NCBI GenBank assembly: GCA_041907145.1
Contig: JAYRHW010000045.1
Coordinates: 1 to 5,572, forward strand
DNA: 5,572 nt
Direction: 5' to 3'
Origin: JAFLCA01 sp041907145
GTDB taxonomy: Bacteria > Bdellovibrionota_C > UBA2361 > JAFLCA01
Shown here: piece by piece, positions 1-5,572 of the stretch
Numbering within the stretch: position 1 is the stretch's first letter
Layout of the letters: each line of letters starts with the position of its first letter
Translations under genes and position numbers: made by a program
Notes under the pieces: model-generated
What the model saw: the letters and a program-made list of their open reading frames with translations, nothing else
What the model was told of the DNA's origin: nothing
The model's database searches: none

Positions 1-1
1 G

Positions 2-1549
2 ATCGTCTTTGTTTCGAAATGGGCCAACCAGCCTGACTTTGTAGTGTTGTATTCCGATCTCGAGCCAGCAGATTCAGCGGCAGTAGTCGAAAAGCTCAAG
101 AGTCAAAAGATCAAATATGAAGTGCGTGGCGATGGGCGTACGATAGCGATCTCTCCGCCGGAGATGGTCCATGAGCTGAGAATCTCGCTTGCCTCCGAGG
201 GCGTCCCCAAAGGGGGAGTCGTCGGTCTCGAAATCTTTGAGTCGACGAACCTGGGGACGACGACGTTCCAGGAACGCATCAAGTTCATGCGTGCTATTCA
301 GGGCGAGCTGGAGCGCACGATTACCGCCATTCAAGGTGTCAGCAGTGTTCGCGTGCATATAACGCAGCCGGAAAAAACCGTATTCGCGAAGTCCGCTAGC
401 GCCCCGACCGCTTCCGTGCTCCTTAAACTTCGTCCAGGAACCCAACTTGAGAAGAAGCAAATCAAGGGCATCACAAACTTGGTAGCGGGCAGCGTGGAAG
501 GCTTGAAGCCCGAGAACGTTTCGATCGTGGACGTATTTGGAAATCTGCTGAACGAGAAGCAAGATGAAGAGGGTCTCGGGATTGAGGCGACGCGTCTGCA
601 GTATCAGCGTGAAATTGAACACGGCTATTCCCGCCATATCGAGGAGATGCTCGCAAAGGTATTGGGACCGGAAAAGGTAATCGCTCGCGTAACCGCCGAC
701 ATGGACTTCTCTCAGAGTGAGCGAGAGGAAGAGAGCTATGATCCAGGCGGACAGGTACTCCGTTCCGAGCGCAGCGTCGAGGAGGGCAGCGCCGAATCTC
801 AGCGTGGCGGGGTGGCCGGCGTGACCGCCAACCTCACCAACGATCCGAATCTACTCCAGACGCCAGGCAAGGGCGAAGACCGTAATTCTCGCCGTGAGGC
901 TACCAAGAATTACGAGGTATCACGGGCGGTAAGCAAGACGAGCTCGCCGCGAGGCAAATTACTACGACTCTCCGTCGCGGTTCTCGTAGACGGAACATAC
1001 GACAAGCCTGCTGCACCGGCTGGAGCCGCGGCTCCCGAGGCTGCAGCATCTGCGGCGGCATTCAAGCCGCTCGACCCCGAGGTCATTTCCCGTATCGAGG
1101 GCATCGTGAAGAGTGCGGTAGGATTTGATTCGGCGCGCGGTGACACCGTAACCGTCGAGAATATCCCGTTCCACGTGTCTGAGGCGAATTTCTCCGACGA
1201 AATGAACAAGAAGGAAACCCAGGACCTAATCTTCAATATACTGTTCAGAGCGGGGCCGGTGCTGTTCTTGCTCTTGTTCTTCTTCATTATCGTGCGTCCG
1301 CTGGTGAAATTCCTTGTCACGCCGACTGAAGCTGAGGTGGATCTTTCGCGCTTGTTGCCTACTGGTATCGAGGAGCTTGAAAAAGAATTGGAGAGCGAGC
1401 GTACCAAGGCTTCAATTCCAAATTATGAGCCCGCGATCGATATCGAACAGCTAGAGGAAATGATGTCCGAGAACTCGCGTATCGTGAAGGAGAATCCGCA
1501 TCAGGCAGCGCTCCTGATTAGGTACTGGCTCAACGATGGTAGACTCTAA
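2..1549 (+). CDS. fliF: Flagellar MS-ring protein FliF, 5'-truncated by window edge
   Basis: FliF is the inner-membrane protein that oligomerises into the MS ring, the base on which the rotor and export apparatus are built. The frame is open from base 2 and runs to TAA at 1547-1549, giving 515 visible residues. The GTG at 44 is internal: the codons before it encode SKWANQPDF, typical of the segment just after the first FliF membrane helix, so roughly 40-50 N-terminal residues are missing. Visible residues about 15-70 are the first ring-building motif, 80-185 the second (GELERTI and VHITQPE are family hallmarks) and 195-395 the FliF C domain (NYEVSRAVSKT, LRLSVAVLVDG). An Ala/Pro-rich linker lies at 336-354. 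The second membrane helix spans about 413-439, followed by a cytoplasmic tail ending in ENPHQAALLIRYWL, which resembles FliF tails that bind FliG. The next gene is fliH, not fliG. Identity is very secure. Confidence 0.97.
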   Translation: MVFVSKWANQPDFVVLYSDLEPADSAAVVEKLKSQKIKYEVRGDGRTIAISPPEMVHELRISLASEGVPKGGVVGLEIFESTNLGTTTFQERIKFMRAIQGELERTITAIQGVSSVRVHITQPEKTVFAKSASAPTASVLLKLRPGTQLEKKQIKGITNLVAGSVEGLKPENVSIVDVFGNLLNEKQDEEGLGIEATRLQYQREIEHGYSRHIEEMLAKVLGPEKVIARVTADMDFSQSEREEESYDPGGQVLRSERSVEEGSAESQRGGVAGVTANLTNDPNLLQTPGKGEDRNSRREATKNYEVSRAVSKTSSPRGKLLRLSVAVLVDGTYDKPAAPAGAAAPEAAASAAAFKPLDPEVISRIEGIVKSAVGFDSARGDTVTVENIPFHVSEANFSDEMNKKETQDLIFNILFRAGPVLFLLLFFFIIVRPLVKFLVTPTEAEVDLSRLLPTGIEELEKELESERTKASIPNYEPAIDIEQLEEMMSENSRIVKENPHQAALLIRYWLNDGRL

Positions 1550-1555
1550 TTGAGC

Positions 1556-1568
1556 AGGGGATGTCGTG
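1556..1568 (+). promoter_or_regulatory. Shine-Dalgarno AGGGG and GTG start of fliH
   Basis: AGGGG at 1556-1560 sits five bases before the GTG at 1566. An in-frame TGA at 1551-1553 means that no earlier start is possible in this frame, so the GTG is the first available start. The ATG at 1561 is in a different frame. The next in-frame ATG (1686) would discard 40 residues and has no comparable signal that I noticed. Confidence 0.7.
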
Positions 1569-2375
1569 GCACAAGATACGCAATCACCCGCGAGTGTAAC
1601 CCAGAAAGACTTCGTTGAGACGCCCTACGAGGACGCCACCTGGGAAGTCGTAGGGGAGATCAAGGACAGCGGGGAATTCGAGCCCATGGAGATTGAGGCT
1701 CTGGGCACGGATGGTAAGCAAATTACCGATCCGATGTTCGCCGACTACGGCGGCTTTCCTACAGCAATCGCTGGGAAGCGTTGGCATCTGCCTGAACACC
1801 TCAGTGTCGCTAAGAAGGACCGGGAGGCGGAAGCGCAGGAAGAGCCCGGTAAAATTGCCCTGACCGAGGCTGAAGTAGAAGCGCTGAAGGCGGAGGCATT
1901 CGCAAGCGGACGCAGCCAGGGCTTTAGCGAGGCTGAAAAGGCAAATGCAGCACGCGTCGCGCAGGCTGAGGCGCGGGTTGGAAATCTCATTAATGATTTA
2001 GCGGCGCAGCTCAAAGAGCACATGATAGGCGCAGAGCGTAGCGCCATCGATCTATCGCTGGCGATATCCAAAAAGATTGTTGATGGAGCCGTTGAGATAA
2101 ATCCCGAATATATCGTGCCGGTCGTGAATCAGGCGCTCAGTTTGGCGGGTGGAGCCAGTATTCGCAAGGTGCGTGTCAGCCCCGAAGACATGGAATTCAT
2201 ACAGGTAATCGGAGTCGGAAAGCACCTTAAGAGCTTCGATGGAAGCTGGCAGTTCGAGAAAGATGACTCGATTCGCTCAGGTTGCGTTGTAGAAACTTCT
2301 GCAGGTGAGGTGGATTTCCAGCTCGATGCAGCGTGGGAACGCATCAAGGATAATGTCCTCAAGAGTCTTGCATGA
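1566..2375 (+). CDS. fliH: Flagellar export-apparatus protein FliH, long acidic N-terminus
   Basis: FliH dimers bind the N-terminus of the ATPase FliI, restrain its activity and tether it to the C-ring through FliN/FliM. The 269-residue product is recognised by its C-terminal domain (about 155-269), especially the stretch SIRSGCVVETSAGEVDFQLD, the usual FliH/YscL ending, followed by a helix containing WERIKDNVL. Residues about 100-150 form an Ala/Glu-rich helix with AFASGRSQGF, a short version of the glycine-spaced FliH helix. Residues 1-95 are acidic and probably disordered, with two tryptophans: W26 (ATWEVVG) and W73 (KRWHLPEHL). The second resembles the Trp-containing N-terminal docking peptide of enterobacterial FliH, by analogy only. 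It starts 16 bases after fliF, where fliG would normally be, and its stop overlaps the fliI start. The family assignment is secure from the C-terminus and context; the N-terminal role is inferred. Confidence 0.9.
   Translation: MAQDTQSPASVTQKDFVETPYEDATWEVVGEIKDSGEFEPMEIEALGTDGKQITDPMFADYGGFPTAIAGKRWHLPEHLSVAKKDREAEAQEEPGKIALTEAEVEALKAEAFASGRSQGFSEAEKANAARVAQAEARVGNLINDLAAQLKEHMIGAERSAIDLSLAISKKIVDGAVEINPEYIVPVVNQALSLAGGASIRKVRVSPEDMEFIQVIGVGKHLKSFDGSWQFEKDDSIRSGCVVETSAGEVDFQLDAAWERIKDNVLKSLA
1567..1582 (+). promoter_or_regulatory. Possible sigma-54 (-24/-12) promoter-like sequence inside fliH
   Basis: TGGCACA at 1567-1573 is followed by GCA at 1580-1582, so the GG and GC dinucleotides are exactly ten bases apart, as sigma-54 RNA polymerase requires. 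Only the two T positions of the -12 element differ (AC instead of TT). Sigma-54 drives many flagellar operons. However, the site lies in the first codons of fliH, and a transcript would begin near 1593, inside the gene. It could therefore only serve a shortened fliH or the genes downstream. A chance match is quite possible. Confidence 0.2.
2361..2375 (+). promoter_or_regulatory. fliH-fliI ATGA overlap, translational coupling site
   Basis: The fliI ATG (2372-2374) shares bases with the fliH TGA (2373-2375). A modest Shine-Dalgarno-like AAGAG at 2361-2365 lies six bases upstream of the ATG, inside the fliH coding sequence. This arrangement usually lets ribosomes finishing the first gene restart on the second. 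It would keep FliH and FliI, which form a complex, in linked amounts. Confidence 0.65.
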
Positions 2376-3685
2376 GCTACCTCTTTGACCGCGCAAATGC
2401 AGCTGTAAAGCTCACGAGTCTTAGCGAGCTGCGCGGTGTCGTGACCGATGTGACGGGCTTGGTCGTCGAGGGCAGCGGCCCCTTCGTGCCCATGGGCTCG
2501 CACGTCACTATTTTCTCCGGACTTCAGCGAATTCCGGCTCAAGTTGTCGGATTCCGTAAAGATAAGATTCTTTTGATGCCTTTCTTGGAGTTGCAGGGGA
2601 TTTCTCCCGGGGCGGCGATTGTTGCCTCTGGCGCTGAGGCCGACGTTTTGGTTTCAGAGCAGCTTTTAGGACGAGTAATCGACGGACTGGGGAATCCCAT
2701 CGACAATGCCCCGCTTCCCATGACCGGGGATACGGTGCCGCTCTATCGTCAACCACCCAATCCAATAAAGCGATCGAGAATAGAGGAATGTTTCGATCTC
2801 GGCGTGCGTTCAATGAATGCCATGCTGACGGTCGGCTGCGGACAGCGTATTGGCATCATGGCTGGGTCGGGCGTGGGAAAATCGACGCTCATGGGCATGA
2901 TTGCCCGCCATTCCAGCAGCGATGTGAACGTGATTGCCCTCGTGGGCGAACGCGGTCGTGAAGTGAGAGAATTTATCGAACGCGATCTTGGCGAGGAAGG
3001 ACTTCGTCGCTCTGTCGTCGTTGTTGCAACGGGAAATGAGTCGTCTTTACTCCGTATTCGCGCCGCCTTTCTTGCCACGGCGATCGCCGAGTATTTCCGC
3101 GACCAAGGTAAGAAGGTCGTTCTCATGGTCGATTCAGTAACGCGTTTGTGCATGGCGCAGCGTGAAATTGGATTGGCAATCGGCGAACCGCCAAGCACGC
3201 GCGGGTATACTCCGTCGGTCTTCGCGATGCTTCCACGTTTACTGGAGCGAGCTGGTACGACCGAAGGGACTGGCTCAATAACCGGTCTCTATACGGTACT
3301 CGTGGAAGGCGATGACATGAATGAGCCAATCGCCGATGCCACGCGCGGTATTCTTGACGGGCATATCGTATTGAGCCGCAGATTGGCGGGTAAGGGGCAC
3401 TTCCCAGCCATCGAGGTTCTGGAATCCGTGAGCCGCGTAATGAGCGATATTGTGCCGCAGGAGGTTGTTGAGGCTGCTGCGATGGCGCGCGATGTCATTG
3501 CCACTTATCGCGAAGCTGAGGACTTGATAACCATTGGCGCCTACAAATCAGGCCAGAATCCAAGCGTTGACCGTGCCGTCAAGTTAATCGATCCCATCAA
3601 CCAGTTCCTCAGGCAGAAGGCGGGCGACAGGGTCGCGTTGGAAGATAGCTGGCGCGAGTTGCATGCAATTTTAACGGCTGAATAG
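2372..3685 (+). CDS. fliI: Flagellum-specific export ATPase FliI
   Basis: FliI is the F1-beta-like hexameric ATPase of the flagellar type III export apparatus. It hydrolyses ATP at the cytoplasmic face of the export gate and helps deliver and unfold substrates. The product has 437 residues, close to the family norm of about 440-460. Residues 1-95 are the N-terminal beta-barrel. The Walker A loop is AGSGVGKST at 164-172. GERGREV at 192-198 carries the probable catalytic glutamate E193. Walker B is VVLMVD, ending at D254. The family signature PPSTRGYTPSVFAMLPRLLE lies at 273-292. R355 in SVSRVM is positioned like the arginine finger of F1-type ATPases (inference). The C-terminal helical domain follows to 437. 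All catalytic motifs are intact, so it should be active. Lying directly between fliH and fliJ, it is the flagellar enzyme rather than a virulence-type paralogue. Confidence 0.97.
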   Translation: MSYLFDRANAAVKLTSLSELRGVVTDVTGLVVEGSGPFVPMGSHVTIFSGLQRIPAQVVGFRKDKILLMPFLELQGISPGAAIVASGAEADVLVSEQLLGRVIDGLGNPIDNAPLPMTGDTVPLYRQPPNPIKRSRIEECFDLGVRSMNAMLTVGCGQRIGIMAGSGVGKSTLMGMIARHSSSDVNVIALVGERGREVREFIERDLGEEGLRRSVVVVATGNESSLLRIRAAFLATAIAEYFRDQGKKVVLMVDSVTRLCMAQREIGLAIGEPPSTRGYTPSVFAMLPRLLERAGTTEGTGSITGLYTVLVEGDDMNEPIADATRGILDGHIVLSRRLAGKGHFPAIEVLESVSRVMSDIVPQEVVEAAAMARDVIATYREAEDLITIGAYKSGQNPSVDRAVKLIDPINQFLRQKAGDRVALEDSWRELHAILTAE

Positions 3686-3690
3686 GGTGC

Positions 3691-4128
3691 ATGAAGAAGT
3701 TCAAGTTCAGGTTAGAGAGGGTTCTTCGATATCGCCGAGTCGTGCGCGATGAGAAGCTTCGTGACCTGATGCTTAAGAACGCCAAGCTGCGAGAGAAGCA
3801 GGATCGCCTTGCGACGCTTGAGGAAGCGGTCCGGCGCAACAGCCCTGAGGGTGATGGGGTTATGCTGGTTGAATCGCTCTATATGCGTGGGTTATATGCG
3901 GCGCGGTTAAAAGAGGAAATCATAAACCAGCGTCTCACCATCTTAGATTCTGAGAATGAAGTGCAGCAGGCTCTCGCCGTCTACGTCGAGGCCTCGAAGG
4001 AAGTAAAGTCTCTGGAGAGCCTCAAGGATAAGAGGAAATCCGAGTATCTGGACTATGTGGCACACGAGGATGCGAAATTTCTCGACGAGCTGGCAGTCCA
4101 GAGAGGCAATAACATGAAGCATGCGTAA
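3691..4128 (+). CDS. fliJ: Flagellar export protein FliJ
   Basis: FliJ is the small coiled-coil stalk that inserts into the FliI hexamer, like the gamma subunit of F1, and links the ATPase to FlhA in the export gate. The 145-residue product has the normal length. It opens with the family hallmark FKFRLERVLRYR at residues 4-15, is rich in Lys, Arg, Glu and Leu, and is predicted almost wholly helical. Residues 49-58, around NSPEGDG, break the first helix from the second. The C-terminal part (ESLKDKRKSEY, then FLDELAVQR) matches the usual FliJ ending. It begins five bases after the fliI stop. AGGG at 3684-3687, overlapping that stop, is only three bases from the ATG, so translation is probably coupled to fliI. 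Sequence similarity in this family is low, but composition, length, N-terminal motif and position all agree. Confidence 0.9.
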   Translation: MKKFKFRLERVLRYRRVVRDEKLRDLMLKNAKLREKQDRLATLEEAVRRNSPEGDGVMLVESLYMRGLYAARLKEEIINQRLTILDSENEVQQALAVYVEASKEVKSLESLKDKRKSEYLDYVAHEDAKFLDELAVQRGNNMKHA

Positions 4129-4131
4129 TGC

Positions 4132-4146
4132 AGGGAGCGACCTATG
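4132..4146 (+). promoter_or_regulatory. Shine-Dalgarno AGGGAG and ATG start of motE-like gene
   Basis: AGGGAG at 4132-4137 is six bases before the ATG at 4144, one of the best ribosome-binding sites in the window. It supports translation from 4144 rather than from the in-frame ATG at 4168, and so fixes the long hydrophilic N-terminus as part of the protein. It also suggests that the gene can be translated independently of fliJ, unlike the more tightly spaced genes upstream. Confidence 0.65.
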
Positions 4147-4941
4147 GCAGCACAAAAGAAGAAGACAATGACGCGCGAAGATGCCGCGGAGCTTTACCGC
4201 GATTTGCAGAAGGCGATGGCTGCCACTAAGGGCAAGGCTGCGCCGAAGAAATCCTCGTCTGGAATAGATGCCAAGGCTATTGCTGAAAGTATCAAGGCGG
4301 CAATGCGTCGAGAGGACGCGGCAACTCAGCCGGTGGAGACGATGTCGGCGGAGCCCGCCGCGGAGCGCAACTTTCCTATCACGACTGGGCAACGCGCAGC
4401 GGTGTGTGCCGTGCTCTTGTTTGCCGGATTCAAGGTCATGCTGAGCGCGATGGAAGCCGCTGGAATCGCGACTGCTACCCCTGCTGAGGCCAGCTACGTT
4501 AGTGCTCCCAGAGCCTCGATCGCATCGATGACCGACCAATTTTCAAAGGAAGAGATAAAGGTGCTGACGTCGCTGGACTCCCGCCGCTCGGAACTCGAGG
4601 AACGAGGGAAGAAACTCGATGATCGACAAGCTGATCTCGATCGCCGCGACCGCGAACTAGCAACACGCATGACGCAACTTCGCGAGTTGACCGAGAGACT
4701 TTCGAGCGAGCGCGACAAGAGTGATAAGAAGCGCAGCGCACAGCTCGACCAGCTCGCGAACGTCTACGGATCGATGAATCCGCCTGAAGCAGCCGCGTTG
4801 ATCGAACAGCTCGATGTACAAATCGCTTTGGAGTTATTACAGCGCATGCCCGAGAAGCGCATCGGCCAGATATTGGCCCTCATGAGCCCGGCCCGAGCGT
4901 TGTCGATTACCAAGATGCTGAGCGTGTCGTCGGTGCAGTAG
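4144..4941 (+). CDS. motE: MotE-like flagellar protein with MgtE_N/FliG-like C-terminal domain
   Basis: This 265-residue protein has four regions. Residues 1-83 are hydrophilic and Lys/Arg/Ala-rich, with two likely helices. A single hydrophobic segment spans about 85-105 (AVCAVLLFAGFKVML). Residues 134-205 form a long, highly charged coiled coil. A C-terminal helical domain at 208-262 contains MNPPEAAALIEQLD and ILALMSPARALSITKML, the pattern of the MgtE N-terminal domain, which is related to the FliG middle domain. Coiled coil plus MgtE_N next to flagellar export genes is the signature of MotE. In Sinorhizobium, MotE is a periplasmic chaperone for the stator-associated protein MotC. The basic N-terminus predicts N-in topology, placing the coiled coil and MgtE_N-like domain in the periplasm. 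The 80-residue cytoplasmic segment is longer than I would expect for this family. Family-level identification is good; the exact function is inferred, and no motC is visible here. Confidence 0.75.
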   Translation: MAAQKKKTMTREDAAELYRDLQKAMAATKGKAAPKKSSSGIDAKAIAESIKAAMRREDAATQPVETMSAEPAAERNFPITTGQRAAVCAVLLFAGFKVMLSAMEAAGIATATPAEASYVSAPRASIASMTDQFSKEEIKVLTSLDSRRSELEERGKKLDDRQADLDRRDRELATRMTQLRELTERLSSERDKSDKKRSAQLDQLANVYGSMNPPEAAALIEQLDVQIALELLQRMPEKRIGQILALMSPARALSITKMLSVSSVQ

Positions 4942-4989
4942 CCAAATGACGCTTCTCCTCGAGAATTATCCCGGTTAGACTGCCGGAAT

Positions 4990-5572
4990 ATGACCGCTGC
5001 GCGATTTAGCGGTGCCGTCTTTGATCTAGACGGCACTATCATTAATTCCATGCCCTTGCTGCTCGACGCATTGGCTGCGGTGCTGGGAAAGCGCGGCGTT
5101 AGTGTCGATAGGGAGTTCTGTTTGCGCTGGCATGGTCAGCGCCTGTCGATGGAGGCGCTCCTGCAGCATCATGGCGTGGGGCATGTTGATGTGACGGGTT
5201 TTCGCAGTGAGTTTGGCGCCGATTTTACCGAGCGGGTTGGCAACTCGGTCGACTGGAAAGATGGCGCCGAGGCTCTGCTGAGCAAATTTGCCGCAGCTGG
5301 AGTCCCAATGGCTGTGCTGACCAATGCGCCCCCAAGACACCTCGACATAGCAAATGGCCGCTTGGGGATTGGTCGATACTGCAAGGTCCTGCTCACCCCC
5401 GCGGACGTTGGATATAGGCATAAGCCGATGCCTGATGGGCTGTTGTTTGCCGCGCAGAGACTCGGAGTGCCGATTGAAGAGTGCATATATGTCGGAGACC
5501 AGCATTTCGACCTCTTAACGGCACGAAATGCCGGAATGACCAGCGTGTTTGTGCGTACCGAGCATAGCGGGC
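4990..5572 (+). CDS. HAD-superfamily phosphatase, 3'-truncated by window edge
   Basis: The frame is open from ATG 4990 to the window end, giving 194 residues; the C-terminus is missing, probably a few tens of residues. All four HAD motifs are present. Motif I is VFDLDGT at 10-16, with nucleophile D12 and acid/base D14. Motif II is VLTN, with T111. Motif III is K145 in HKP. Motif IV is YVGDQHFDLLTARNAG, with magnesium-binding D170 and D174. A helical cap at about 20-85 marks the subfamily I group, which includes phosphoglycolate phosphatases and beta-phosphoglucomutase-like enzymes. The cytoplasmic enzyme probably removes phosphate from a small metabolite; the substrate cannot be read from the sequence. 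No in-frame start lies between the motE-like stop and 4990, and motif I is at the normal distance from this ATG. There is no clear Shine-Dalgarno. No flagellar role is known to me; it may simply be a downstream passenger. Confidence 0.9.
   Translation, partial: MTAARFSGAVFDLDGTIINSMPLLLDALAAVLGKRGVSVDREFCLRWHGQRLSMEALLQHHGVGHVDVTGFRSEFGADFTERVGNSVDWKDGAEALLSKFAAAGVPMAVLTNAPPRHLDIANGRLGIGRYCKVLLTPADVGYRHKPMPDGLLFAAQRLGVPIEECIYVGDQHFDLLTARNAGMTSVFVRTEHSG

Noticed and set aside
44..46. GTG as the true start of fliF
   Set aside because: The frame continues upstream to the window edge and encodes conserved FliF residues before it (ANQPDF), and starting here would remove the first membrane helix.
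74..637. Open frame of 187 codons on the minus strand
   Set aside because: It lies wholly within the strongly conserved fliF coding frame and its product shows no recognisable family; it is a shadow of fliF.
4058..4074. Second sigma-54-like sequence (TGGCAC then GATGCG) about 70 bases before the motE-like gene
   Set aside because: The GG and GC elements are eleven bases apart rather than ten and the -12 box is poor, so it does not meet the strict spacing rule.
4396..4458. Lipoprotein signal in the MotE-like protein, from Cys88 in the hydrophobic segment
   Set aside because: The residues before the cysteine (AAV) do not form a lipobox, lacking the small residue at -1, and the segment is about 85 residues from the N-terminus; a plain membrane anchor fits better.
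3943..4539. Open frame of 198 codons on the minus strand across the end of fliJ and the start of the motE-like gene
   Set aside because: The product is an Arg/Ser/His/Leu-rich composition typical of the antisense of coiled-coil genes, and it conflicts with two well-supported + strand genes.
4946..4978. Ten-codon open frame (MTLLLENYPG) between the motE-like and HAD genes, a possible leader peptide
   Set aside because: It has no Shine-Dalgarno, no run of regulatory codons and no attenuator-like structure after it; a chance frame in a short spacer.
4953..4989. Possible terminator hairpins: TTCTC/GAGAA at 4953-4965 and CCGG/CCGG at 4971-4986
   Set aside because: The stems are only about four or five base pairs and neither is followed by a T-run, so neither qualifies as an intrinsic terminator.

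Overview
This window is a compact run of flagellar genes, all on the + strand, from a motile bacterium with an outer membrane. The order is fliF (5' end cut by the window edge), fliH, fliI, fliJ and a motE-like gene, followed by a HAD-family phosphatase gene cut by the 3' edge. I found no RNA genes, mobile elements, CRISPR arrays or long repeats. By eye the GC content is in the mid-50s percent and looks even across the genes. FliF and FliI are strongly conserved, while FliH, FliJ and the MotE-like protein are divergent. The combination of an FHIJ cluster with a MotE-like gene fits Desulfobacterota/deltaproteobacteria-like or related lineages. That placement is a weak inference, because nothing in the window is taxonomically diagnostic.

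Layout: bases 2-1549 encode FliF, the MS-ring scaffold, lacking only its N-terminus and most of its first membrane helix. After a 16-base gap, 1566-2375 encode FliH, the regulator of the export ATPase. The fliI gene (2372-3685, export ATPase) overlaps fliH by the four bases ATGA. Five bases further on, 3691-4128 encode FliJ, the coiled-coil stalk. After a 15-base gap with a good Shine-Dalgarno sequence, 4144-4941 encode a membrane-anchored protein with a periplasmic coiled coil and a C-terminal MgtE_N/FliG-like domain (MotE-like). A 48-base spacer with no convincing terminator leads to the HAD phosphatase gene (4990 to the window end).

How the genes work together: FliF forms the membrane ring on which the rotor is built and around which the type III export gate assembles. 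FliH, FliI and FliJ form the F1-ATPase-like complex on the cytoplasmic side that helps deliver substrates to that gate. MotE-like proteins act in the periplasm on the stator side of the motor. The tight spacing and the fliH-fliI overlap indicate one transcription unit with coupled translation. The HAD gene may be a read-through passenger.

The main point of interest is that fliG, usually between fliF and fliH, is absent here although FliF keeps a C-terminal tail resembling a FliG-binding segment. The MotE-like protein has an unusually long cytoplasmic N-terminus, and FliH has a long acidic N-terminus with two tryptophans. I see no clear evidence of a wholly undescribed system; this is mostly a recognisable flagellar cluster with a non-standard layout.
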